DNA of 17,577 bases from CAIQPS01 sp964631965 (GTDB lineage: Bacteria; Actinomycetota; Thermoleophilia; RBG-16-64-13): positions 1 to 17,577 of the forward strand of contig CAZWAR010000066.1 of assembly GCA_964631965.1 (NCBI GenBank). The letters are read 5' to 3'. How positions within the stretch are numbered: position 1 is the stretch's first letter; every line of letters begins with the position of its first letter. This document shows, piece after piece, positions 1 to 6,021 of the stretch. The position numbers and the translations under genes were made by a program. Below the pieces are notes generated by a model that had not been told where the DNA came from, made no database searches, and saw only the letters and a program-made list of their open reading frames with translations.

Positions 1-447
1 GTCCATCTGGCTCTCGAAGTCCTTCGTTGCCACTGTGAGGCCGGCGGCCCAGCGCCCCGCCGGCGGCGGCGCGTCGTCCACGAAGTGGTACATGAGGATG
101 GGGATCTCCATCGTTGGCGCGTCGGCGGGCAGCGCTCTGGGCAAGGTCGTCGGCGTGGTGAGGGAGGGTAGCGTCGTGGTGAGGGAGGGTAGCGTCGCGG
201 TGAGGGGAAGCACCGGCTGCGAGGTGGACGGACCCGGCCGGGTCGTGGATGGCGCCGTCGCCGGGGCCGTACTGCCAGACGCTGTCTGAGCGATGGCCTT
301 GGCGGCCGTCACCCCAGCCGGACCTCCGATCTCCTCATCGGCCGTGCTCTCCAACGCGGTCAGCTGTGTAGATTGCCCGGCGGCGCACGACGCGGCGAGA
401 ACAGCCGCAGCTACCAGTGCCAATAGGATCGTCAACGGCCGCTTCAC
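1..447 (-). CDS. Polysaccharide deacetylase lipoprotein, N-terminal part (cut by window edge)
   Basis: The first 149 codons run in frame off the left edge. The start is GTG at 447, six bases after a GGAGG (454-458). An N-terminal signal peptide (KRPL, then a hydrophobic stretch) ends in LAAS-C with Cys21, a lipobox-like site, so the product is probably a lipoprotein. Residues about 22-112 are a Ser/Thr/Pro-rich linker containing a tandem repeat. From about residue 113 the sequence reads EIPILMYHFVDD and then TVATKDFESQMD, which is how NodB-type (CE4) polysaccharide deacetylase domains begin: IPVLMYH, then a DFE-x-QM helix. The metal-binding Asp-His-His residues lie beyond the edge. Family members remove acetyl groups from surface or wall glycans. 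The gene starts 22 bases after the PBP-like gene, so the two are probably co-transcribed. The identification rests on the start of the domain only. Confidence 0.82.
   Translation of the reverse strand, partial: MKRPLTILLALVAAAVLAASCAAGQSTQLTALESTADEEIGGPAGVTAAKAIAQTASGSTAPATAPSTTRPGPSTSQPVLPLTATLPSLTTTLPSLTTPTTLPRALPADAPTMEIPILMYHFVDDAPPPAGRWAAGLTVATKDFESQMD
157..206. repeat. 21-bp tandem repeat in the lipoprotein linker
   Basis: About 2.4 copies of a 21-bp unit (157-177, 178-198, then a partial copy). The first two copies differ at one base. The period is seven codons and, on the minus strand, encodes repeated LPSLTTT-like heptads in the Thr/Pro linker of the deacetylase lipoprotein. Such repeats change linker length without shifting the frame. 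Confidence 0.75.
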
Positions 448-469
448 GCCTCGCCTCCAAGGACGGGTC

Positions 470-1048
470 TCAACCCGACTCGAAAGTGCTCGACTGCACC
501 GCGGTGGCCGCCTCGCTCATGACGGCGGCTGTCGTGGGCGGGGTGGTTGTCGGCTCTGCTGCCGTGGGCGGCGAGGTGGGAGTGGGCTTGCTGGTGGTGG
601 CGTCGCTGCTTGTCGACCCTTTCTCCAGATTGATGAACACGGCCCGGCCCAAGCCCTCCCAGTCGACCCCCTCGTGCTTATGGAAGCGATGGTCCTCCAT
701 GGCGACAATCGCCTTCTTCAGATAGGCGGAGATCTCCCGACTGCTGACGATCGTGCGGTTCTCCTCGCCGTAGAGGTAGGCCAGGGTACTTCCGTCGGCG
801 GCGAAGATCTGACTGGTCTGGGCCTCCGTCGGCGTCCGCCGGTCGGCCACGATGGGAAGGTCGCCCTCCACTGCGGCGATGACGCGGATCCCCGCAAAGA
901 AGGCTCCGAACAACGCGATCGCGATCACCATCAGCGGTACGATCGCGATGGGAACGCGCCGCGGTCCGCGCGCGCTGCGGCGTCCTGCCCTCCGTCTCAC
1001 GCGAGAGCTACGCCTGCCGCTGACTTTGACAAGGGTGAACTGCCCCAT
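470..1048 (-). CDS. Truncated class A penicillin-binding protein (GT51 stub), probable remnant
   Basis: Intact 192-codon frame from ATG, preceded by GGAGAG (1056-1061). A basic cytoplasmic tail (residues 1-32) is followed by a membrane helix (about 33-56), a short extracellular lead-in, and the first part of a family 51 glycosyltransferase. That part is AIVAMEDHRFHKHEGVDW (E118 is the first catalytic Glu), then GLGRAVFINLEKGS. Where GGSTITQQ-type sequence should follow, the protein switches after about residue 145 to a Ser/Thr/Pro-rich segment (SKPTPTSPP, EPTTTPPTT) like the C-terminal tails of bifunctional PBPs, and stops. The second catalytic Glu and the whole transpeptidase domain (SxxK, SxN, KTG) are absent. 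Full-length relatives have 600-900 residues, so this looks like an in-frame internal deletion and is probably inactive as a synthase. A real deletion, an assembly collapse or a domesticated short protein cannot be told apart here. Confidence 0.75.
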   Translation of the reverse strand: MGQFTLVKVSGRRSSRVRRRAGRRSARGPRRVPIAIVPLMVIAIALFGAFFAGIRVIAAVEGDLPIVADRRTPTEAQTSQIFAADGSTLAYLYGEENRTIVSSREISAYLKKAIVAMEDHRFHKHEGVDWEGLGRAVFINLEKGSTSSDATTSKPTPTSPPTAAEPTTTPPTTAAVMSEAATAVQSSTFESG

Positions 1049-1180
1049 AGGCCGGCTCTCCGCGATTCCACACTGGCAGTATCGCTATCCTCCCCGCGGC
1101 AATTGGGCGCTAAACGGCTACGGGGCCGTCTCCGTCCCGCGGGACTCACATCCGCAGGAGCAGGGCCGCCGGGCGCGAAA

Positions 1181-1209
1181 ATGACAGATGAAGAGGGCGG
1201 CGGTATAAT
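1181..1209 (+). promoter_or_regulatory. Sigma70/SigA-type promoter of the NlpC/P60 gene
   Basis: ATGACA at 1181-1186 (5 of 6 matches to TTGACA), a 17-base spacer, then a perfect TATAAT at 1204-1209. The predicted transcription start near 1216 gives a leader of about 65 bases before the TTG start. The ATG inside the -35 box is in frame with the gene but lies upstream of the predicted transcript start, so it is not a usable start from this promoter. Confidence 0.75.
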
Positions 1210-1282
1210 CCGGCGCCAAGTGATTCGGCCGCTGCCGCCGGCTCCCAGTCTAGGCGGAGAGCGGCGGGCCAGAAGGGGACCG

Positions 1283-2314
1283 TTGCGCGGCACCAGACGC
1301 ATAGCACACGGACTGCCCATCCGCTTCGCGGTGTCCGTTATCATCGCAGCGATCCTGCTGCCTTCGTTGTCGATCCCTGCGCTGGCCACCCCCGCCATCG
1401 ACCAGGCCACGGCCGAGGCAAAGGCGCTAATGGACCTCATCGATAAACTGGACGAGGAGCTCAGCGCCGTCACCGAGGAATACAACTACGCCACACAGGT
1501 ACTCGAGGACACTCAGGCCGGCATCAAGAAATCCCAGGACTACATCGCCAAAGCCGAGAGCGACCTACAGACCGCTCAGGACCAGCTGAACGTGCGCGTG
1601 GTGAGTATCTACAAGGCTCGGGGTGTCCAGATGATCGACGTCCTCCTCGGCGCCAACAGCTTCTCCGACCTGATCTCCAGGGCCACCCAGTGGGAGCACC
1701 TCGGAAAACAGGACTCGCAATTGGTGGATGAGGTCAAGACCTATCGCCAGGACGTCTCCGAGCGGAAGACGCAGCTCGAGGCCGACCTGATCCTGCAGCA
1801 GCAGGAGGCGGACAAGGCGGAGGCGGCCAAGCAGAAGGTGCTCGCCCAGCTCAAGAAGCAGCAGACGGCACTCAAAGGCAAAGAGAAGCAAATCGCCCAG
1901 CTCAAGAAGGAGGAGGCCGCCCGTCAGGCCAGACTGAGGGCGGAGGCCGAAGCGCGCAGGCGGTTCCTGGCCTCTCGTCCGGGTATCGTCATCAACACGG
2001 CCATGAAGTATCTCGACGTGCCTTATGTCTGGGGAGGCGCCAGCCCCAGGGGCTTCGACTGTTCCGGGCTGGTCAAGTACTGCTTCGCGAAGGTGGGCAT
2101 CAGTCTGCCCCACTCCAGCGCCATGCAGTACAACTACGGTACGCACGTCTCTCGAAGTCAGCTCAAACCGGGTGACCTCGTCTTCTTCTACAACCCGATC
2201 CACCACGTGGGTATCTACATCGGGAACGGGAACATGATCAACGCCACCGGGGACCACGTTCAGATCGGGACTGTCTGGAAGAGCAGCTACTATGGAGCCA
2301 CTCGCCTGCTCTAG
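1283..2314 (+). CDS. Secreted NlpC/P60 peptidoglycan endopeptidase with coiled-coil domain
   Basis: Predicted to cut peptide stems of peptidoglycan outside the cell, as in cell separation or wall turnover. I chose the TTG at 1283 because GAAGGGG ends four bases before it, it lies downstream of the promoter at 1181-1209, and it gives a clean signal peptide: MRGTRR, a hydrophobic core, then ALA (33-35) as cleavage site. Residues about 38-225 form a charged coiled coil, including the VVSIYKARGVQMIDVLLGA segment typical of PcsB/RipA-like regulatory helices. The catalytic domain follows: YVWGGASPRGFDCSGL with nucleophile Cys260, then HHVGIYIG with His308, and MINATG with Asn320 at the third polar position, where many members have His. 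It has 343 residues, complete to the C-terminus. It diverges from the PBP/deacetylase pair, another envelope unit. GTG at 1220 is in frame but would be essentially leaderless. Confidence 0.9.
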   Translation: MRGTRRIAHGLPIRFAVSVIIAAILLPSLSIPALATPAIDQATAEAKALMDLIDKLDEELSAVTEEYNYATQVLEDTQAGIKKSQDYIAKAESDLQTAQDQLNVRVVSIYKARGVQMIDVLLGANSFSDLISRATQWEHLGKQDSQLVDEVKTYRQDVSERKTQLEADLILQQQEADKAEAAKQKVLAQLKKQQTALKGKEKQIAQLKKEEAARQARLRAEAEARRRFLASRPGIVINTAMKYLDVPYVWGGASPRGFDCSGLVKYCFAKVGISLPHSSAMQYNYGTHVSRSQLKPGDLVFFYNPIHHVGIYIGNGNMINATGDHVQIGTVWKSSYYGATRLL

Positions 2315-2352
2315 GCACTAGGCACAAACCCCACGACAGGACAGGCCCTTTG

Positions 2353-2865
2353 ATGGACTTTCTCGAACTCGCAAGGTCGCGGTACGCGTGCCGCTCCTAC
2401 CAGTCCCGCCCCATCGAGCAGGACAAGTTGTTCCGCGTGCTCGAGGCGGCGCGGCTTGCGCCCTCCGGGTCGAATCGCCAGCCCTGGAAGTTCATCCTGG
2501 TCCAGGATCAAGAGGTCAAGCGGAGCCTGATCCACGCCTGCGCGAATCAGCGCTTCGTTGCCACCGCTCCCGTGGTGATCGCCGGCTGCGGACTCATGCC
2601 CGACCGCATGATGAGCTGCGGGGTCCCTGGCGACCCCGTCGACGTGGCCATCGCCATGGAGCACCTGGCTCTCGCCGCCACCGCTGAGGGGCTGGCCAGT
2701 TGTTGGATCGGAGCGTTCTCGCAGGACGAGGTTCGCGAAGCGCTGGGCGTGCCGGCCACCGTCAAGGTCATCGAACTCATGACCATCGGCTACCCGGCCG
2801 GCTCCCCCCGACCGAAGACCCGCAAGCCCCTGTCGGAGATCGTAGTCCTCGACCGCTGGGAGTAG
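2353..2865 (+). CDS. Nitroreductase family flavoprotein
   Basis: A compact 170-residue FMN-dependent nitroreductase-fold protein. Signatures are the N-terminal FLELARSRYACRSY, with the Arg-Ser pair that contacts FMN phosphate, PSGSNRQPWKF (38-47), the GLASCWIGAF stretch (113-122) and the closing GYPAG...RKPLSEIV. Family members transfer two electrons from NAD(P)H to quinones, nitro compounds or other acceptors; the native substrate cannot be read from sequence. The start is ATG 2353, seven bases after AGGACAGG; the TTG just before it is a less likely start. The stop is followed after one base by the GTG of the YgbA-like gene, so the two are translationally coupled. Confidence 0.9.
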   Translation: MDFLELARSRYACRSYQSRPIEQDKLFRVLEAARLAPSGSNRQPWKFILVQDQEVKRSLIHACANQRFVATAPVVIAGCGLMPDRMMSCGVPGDPVDVAIAMEHLALAATAEGLASCWIGAFSQDEVREALGVPATVKVIELMTIGYPAGSPRPKTRKPLSEIVVLDRWE

Positions 2866-2866
2866 C

Positions 2867-3355
2867 GTGGCCGCCCGGCCGCCTGCGCGATCTCTCGGGA
2901 AATCCCGCCGCCTCCGGCGCGAAGCCCGGACCGTTGAGCTCATGATCCGGCTGCACTGCCGGAGGATGCACCCGGAGGCCCCAAGGTCTCACCCGGCCTC
3001 TGCGGCCACCGACAACCGACGCCTGCACCGACGCCGGCATCCGCATCAGCGTCAGCCCCTCTGTGGGGATTGCGCGGCCCTCCTCGAGTACTCCCTTGCC
3101 CGCATCGACGCCTGTCGCTTCGGAACCGCGAAGCCAACGTGCGCCCGCTGCACGGTCCATTGTTTTCGTCCGGCCATGCGGCAGCAGATCCGAGCGGCTA
3201 TGCGCTACTCTGGTCCCCGCATGACCTATCGGCACCCGTATCTCGCCGCACGTCACCTGCTCGACCGCCGGCACACGCCGGATGGTCCGGGGGGCTCAGG
3301 CCAGGCGACCCACCCGGGAGCCACCTCGGACGCTGCTACTCGAGACCCTGAGTGA
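2867..3355 (+). CDS. YgbA-type (nitrous oxide-stimulated promoter family) Cys-rich protein
   Basis: 162 residues from a GTG one base after the nitroreductase stop, with GGGAG (2858-2862) inside the upstream gene as ribosome binding site. The family pattern is clear: ARTVELMIRLHC, LCGDCAALLEYSLARIDAC, FGTAKPTCARCTVHC, and MRQQIRAAMRYSGPRM (104-119). Seven Cys (31, 66, 69, 83, 92, 95, 99) sit at family positions and probably bind a metal or cluster. Escherichia coli YgbA belongs to this family and is linked to nitric oxide stress; its biochemical role is not established to my knowledge. Between Cys31 and Cys66 there is a His/Arg/Pro-rich stretch of about 30 residues, longer than I expect for the family, and a Gly/Thr-rich tail follows residue 136. 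Pairing with a nitroreductase suggests a redox or nitrosative stress unit (inference). The 3' end overlaps the convergent bacterioferritin gene by 20 bases. Confidence 0.8.
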   Translation: MAARPPARSLGKSRRLRREARTVELMIRLHCRRMHPEAPRSHPASAATDNRRLHRRRHPHQRQPLCGDCAALLEYSLARIDACRFGTAKPTCARCTVHCFRPAMRQQIRAAMRYSGPRMTYRHPYLAARHLLDRRHTPDGPGGSGQATHPGATSDAATRDPE

Positions 3356-3815
3356 TCGACTCCGCCAGGTAGTTCTCGAGGCCGGCCTGTTCAATCTGGT
3401 CGAGTTGCGCCTCCAGCCAATCGACATGCTGTTCTTCGTCGCCGAGGATCTCCTCCAACAGCAGCTTCGTACCGTTGTCCGCCAACTCCACCGCCAAGGC
3501 GATACTCTCGTTGTAGCCCTTCACCGCATCGTATTCGTGGCCCAGGTCGTTCTTGTGCATATCCGCGACCTTGGCACCGATGTGCATCGGCCGCAGTTCG
3601 CTCACTATCGGCCGGCCCTCGAGATAGAGGAGCCGTTCGATGAGCTTCTCCGCGTGCTTCATCTCCATGATGGTCCGGGCCCATACGGGGTCGTACAGCT
3701 TACCGTAGTGCCAGTTTTCGAGCATTTCGGCGTGCACGGTGTACTGGTTGATTGCGGTCAACTCCTCCGCGAGACGTGCGTTCAACGATTCGATCATCCT
3801 CGGGTCGCCCTTCAT
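3336..3815 (-). CDS. bfr: Bacterioferritin
   Basis: An iron-storage protein that oxidises Fe(II) at a di-iron centre and keeps the mineral in a 24-mer shell in the cytoplasm. At 159 residues it aligns with E. coli Bfr without gaps that shift numbering: MKGDPRMIESLN start, ferroxidase ligands Glu18, Glu51, His54, Glu94, Glu127 and His130, and haem-ligand Met52 in EMKHAEKLIERLLYLEG. It should therefore be a true haem-binding bacterioferritin. The start is ATG 3815 behind a near-perfect AGGAGGT. A longer upstream frame exists but runs through low-complexity repeat DNA and is not used. Its 3' end overlaps the convergent YgbA-like gene by 20 bases. An inverted repeat (3838-3854) and a purine/pyrimidine repeat (3905-3964) lie upstream. 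Confidence 0.96.
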   Translation of the reverse strand: MKGDPRMIESLNARLAEELTAINQYTVHAEMLENWHYGKLYDPVWARTIMEMKHAEKLIERLLYLEGRPIVSELRPMHIGAKVADMHKNDLGHEYDAVKGYNESIALAVELADNGTKLLLEEILGDEEQHVDWLEAQLDQIEQAGLENYLAESITQGLE

Positions 3816-3837
3816 GGAGCACCTCCTGGGAGCCTGT

Positions 3838-3854
3838 TGCCCATTCCGTGGGCA
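3838..3854 (-). promoter_or_regulatory. Inverted repeat in the bacterioferritin leader
   Basis: TGCCCA, five bases, TGGGCA: a perfect 6-bp inverted repeat 22 bases upstream of the bfr start codon and about 10 bases from its Shine-Dalgarno. It could be an operator or an mRNA hairpin near the ribosome binding site. It does not match an iron box (Fur or IdeR) that I recognise. Confidence 0.3.
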
Positions 3855-3904
3855 TCTACCCGAGGCAGGTGCCTGCGAAACGAAGGGCCGAGCGAGAGAC
3901 GGAC

Positions 3905-3964
3905 GGAGAGGCAGACGGACGGAGAGGCAGACGGAGAAGCTTCTGGGAAGGCAGACGGAGAAGC
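3905..3964. repeat. Purine-rich direct repeats upstream of bfr
   Basis: Two adjacent 16-bp units (3905-3920 and 3921-3936) differ at one base. A third partial copy follows: 3950-3964 is identical to 3926-3940 over 15 bases. The surrounding stretch, about 3889-3985, is nearly all purine on the plus strand (GGAGAGGCAGACGG motifs). It fills the gap between the DUF6941-like gene's stop and the bfr leader. No coding role is apparent. Confidence 0.7.
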
Positions 3965-3987
3965 GGGCGGGAAGAGAGGAGAGGGAC

Positions 3988-4395
3988 CTACGTGTCTTTA
4001 CGTTCCACAATTTCCACGTTGAGCGGCACCTGTTGCTGCAATTCTCCGTCGATGAACACGTCGAACGAATGCGGCCCCGCCGTGCCGAACTTGACCAGAT
4101 TCAAGTCGAGGATGAGGTTGACGGAGCGCTCGCTTCCACCTTCGGCTTTCAGTTCAACCTCACCTTCCATGGCGGGCACCACGTCGCCCCCATCCGGGTC
4201 TACAAACCGTACAGACAGATGGTGCACCGACTTTTCCCCTGGATCGGATACCAGTTTGAGGGCAAGCGCCATGCGGGGATGCACCGCTTCGAGATCGGCC
4301 AAGGAGATACGGTCGAAGATGCCGCAGACTATCAGCTTGCCACCGCGCTGGCTGACTTCGGCGTAGTCGGCCAGCAAAGCCAGATCGACCTTCAC
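3988..4395 (-). CDS. DUF6941-like small protein
   Basis: 135 residues from a GTG preceded by a strong GGAGGAGGGG. The N-terminus (VDLALLADYAEVSQRGGKLIVCGIFDRI) and the later pattern of alternating hydrophobics ending in FDVFIDGELQQQVPLNVEI fit the DUF6941 pattern as I remember it: a short, probably beta-sandwich cytosolic protein that opens with an A-x-Y-A segment and a GKL-x-I-x-G-x-F strand. No signal peptide, membrane helix or catalytic motif is visible. It starts 36 bases after the DUF2779 gene and is very likely co-transcribed with it. Function unknown; the family assignment is from memory of the pattern. Confidence 0.65.
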   Translation of the reverse strand: MKVDLALLADYAEVSQRGGKLIVCGIFDRISLADLEAVHPRMALALKLVSDPGEKSVHHLSVRFVDPDGGDVVPAMEGEVELKAEGGSERSVNLILDLNLVKFGTAGPHSFDVFIDGELQQQVPLNVEIVERKDT

Positions 4396-4431
4396 TACTC
4401 GCCCCTCCTCCCGCGCCGGGCACGGATCTCT

Positions 4432-5922
4432 CTACGCCGCGTGCAGAAGCTCTTCGTACAGTCTGACCATGGCCAGTGTATCTGTTTCGCAGTAGCTGCG
4501 CAGGTCGGCAAAGATCGCCTCGCACACGGAGGCGGGTGCTTTGCCATACACGGCCTCCTGCCAGCGCAGAGTCGCAGCCTCGCCGTTCTGGATGGCGAGA
4601 CCCTCATACGAGCAATCGCGGACGAGGGCAGGAAGGACGTGCTTGAGCGAGTAGCTCCCGTGGAAGTCCGGATGCTGCACGTAATTGCGCACCACCCTGT
4701 GGAGGTCGAACAACCGAGCCTGAACCGCGGCGATGGAGGCGGCGAACTGGGGGAGGTCACGCGCGAGACCGTCCAGGATGTAGTTCTCATAGCCGGTGTA
4801 GACGACGATCGGGCTGCCGTCCGCCCCGCCGCTTTCCCCACCGAGGGCCTCGAGCAGCGTGACCGCGAAGGCCTGGCGCGGGTCGGTGCGGTCGGTGTGG
4901 AGGAACTCCGCGTGCTGAAGCCCATGGTCGAGAGTGTGCAGAGACCACTGTACCGGCAAGGGCTGATACGGCCGCGTCCCAGGAAAGGCGGGAAGTGCCG
5001 ACCGCCATGTCTCGAAGTCGAGGAAGTGGATGGGCTCGGCCAGCCCGGACAGCTCGTCCTTCAGCTCCGGCGCGTAGCGCGCCTCCCCGGTCTGGATGAC
5101 GTCGCACACCATCCGCTGAGTGGGCGTGAGCCCCGGGTAGTCGAGCGGTACCTCCCGGATGGAGCAGTAACCCTCGGAGAGTAGCGAATTGAGGACGTCA
5201 GAGGCTACCCGAGGGATCTCGGTGACCGGGAACTCGGGCAGATGGCTGTGGCAGTGGCCGTGGAATGGACAGGCGTAGGGACTGTCACACCGCCGTCCGA
5301 TCTGGATCTCAGGCGTCGGACCGGCCAGCATCTGCCGGAACTGGCTAAGCAGACCCGGTACGGACTCGATGAAGGGCTCGACCTCGGCGGTGAGGTCCTC
5401 GATGGTGAATAACTGCCCCAGGTCGTAGGCGCCGCCCGGATACTCGTAGCCGCTGTTGAGGTGGAGCAGGCACATGTTCCTCACCGGCATGCCTGCGCCC
5501 CTGAGCACGTACCCCTGGATGCCCAGGTCGGTGACGTGCTCAGGCTTCACCTCGGTGGAGGACTTCACTTCCACCAGGGTCCAGCCCTGACCGTCTTCCT
5601 TGAACAGCACGTCCGGACGCACCAACACGTCGTCGTAGCGGAACGCACTCTCATAGAGGCAGGTTGCCCCGTCGGCCACGAGTTGAGCCGTCGTCCGCAA
5701 CGCCTGGTCGGCCTGGGTGAAGTCCTCTTCCAGTAGGATGCCGCCCGGAAAGAGTCCTCTCGCCAGTTGGCCAACGGCGTGACCCTGATCGAAGATGGCC
5801 TGCTGCGATTCGCTCACCGGGTCGGCCAACTGGCGCGCCCGGCACAGCAGCCACAAGTACTTGGGACACTGCAGCCCCGCCTGAAAACGAGATTTCGAGA
5901 GTCTGGGAGTCCATGCCGCCAC
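4432..5922 (-). CDS. DUF2779 protein: Cas4-like PD-(D/E)XK domain plus DEDD-type exonuclease domain
   Basis: 496 residues from GTG 5922, which has GAGGTG just upstream and places LSKSRFQAGLQCPKYLWL near the N-terminus, as in relatives. Residues about 5-230 form a RecB/Cas4-like nuclease half: VRPDVLF (Asp104), LVEVKSS (Glu118, Lys120), Cys19 and the cluster Cys212, Cys218, Cys224. These four Cys match the layout that holds a [4Fe-4S] cluster in Cas4 and AddB. The C-terminal half is the DUF2779 RNase H-like domain: IHFLDFETW (Asp302, Glu304), then LFDLHRVVRNYV, the hallmark FHGSYSLKHVLPAL, and SYCETDTLAMV (Asp481). Both nuclease sites look intact. No CRISPR array or cas genes are nearby. The in vivo role is unknown; DNA repair or defence is plausible. 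The next gene on the strand is the DUF6941-like gene. Confidence 0.88.
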   Translation of the reverse strand: MAAWTPRLSKSRFQAGLQCPKYLWLLCRARQLADPVSESQQAIFDQGHAVGQLARGLFPGGILLEEDFTQADQALRTTAQLVADGATCLYESAFRYDDVLVRPDVLFKEDGQGWTLVEVKSSTEVKPEHVTDLGIQGYVLRGAGMPVRNMCLLHLNSGYEYPGGAYDLGQLFTIEDLTAEVEPFIESVPGLLSQFRQMLAGPTPEIQIGRRCDSPYACPFHGHCHSHLPEFPVTEIPRVASDVLNSLLSEGYCSIREVPLDYPGLTPTQRMVCDVIQTGEARYAPELKDELSGLAEPIHFLDFETWRSALPAFPGTRPYQPLPVQWSLHTLDHGLQHAEFLHTDRTDPRQAFAVTLLEALGGESGGADGSPIVVYTGYENYILDGLARDLPQFAASIAAVQARLFDLHRVVRNYVQHPDFHGSYSLKHVLPALVRDCSYEGLAIQNGEAATLRWQEAVYGKAPASVCEAIFADLRSYCETDTLAMVRLYEELLHAA

Positions 5923-5942
5923 GTCACACCTCACCGCTGTCG

Positions 5943-5956
5943 CTCTGAACCCAGAG
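5943..5956 (-). promoter_or_regulatory. Short inverted repeat upstream of the DUF2779 gene
   Basis: CTCTG, four bases, CAGAG: a perfect 5-bp inverted repeat ending 21 bases upstream of the GTG start. It is a possible operator half-site pair, but at this length it could be chance. Confidence 0.2.
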
Positions 5957-5975
5957 TACCAAGCGAGGCGGACAG

Positions 5976-5993
5976 GAAAAGGGCTGCTGCCCT
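5976..5993 (-). terminator. Possible rho-independent terminator after the membrane protein gene
   Basis: On the minus strand AGGGC, loop AGCA, GCCCT is followed by a short T run (the stem-closing T plus three more). It lies about 30 bases after the stop at 6022. The stem is only 5 bp and the T run short, so it would be weak. Confidence 0.35.
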
Positions 5994-6021
5994 GGCCTGC
6001 CCCCGGCATGGGCGGGCCGCA

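Noticed and set aside
293..1282. Plus-strand open frame running 330 codons upstream into the NlpC/P60 gene
   Set aside because: It has no domain similarity, lies antisense to the PBP-like and deacetylase genes, and precedes the promoter. Only the part from 1283 is coding.
3905..3964. Purine-rich repeats as a CRISPR array
   Set aside because: The units are about 16 bp, adjacent and without unique spacers.
3282..5184. Long plus-strand open frames over bfr and the DUF2779 gene (246 and 481 codons)
   Set aside because: They are antisense to clearly recognised proteins, have no motifs, and reflect high-GC third-position bias.
4432..5922. Cas4-like domain as a sign of a CRISPR-Cas locus
   Set aside because: No repeat-spacer array and no cas1, cas2 or effector gene are present. 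The C-terminal DUF2779 domain places it in a different family.
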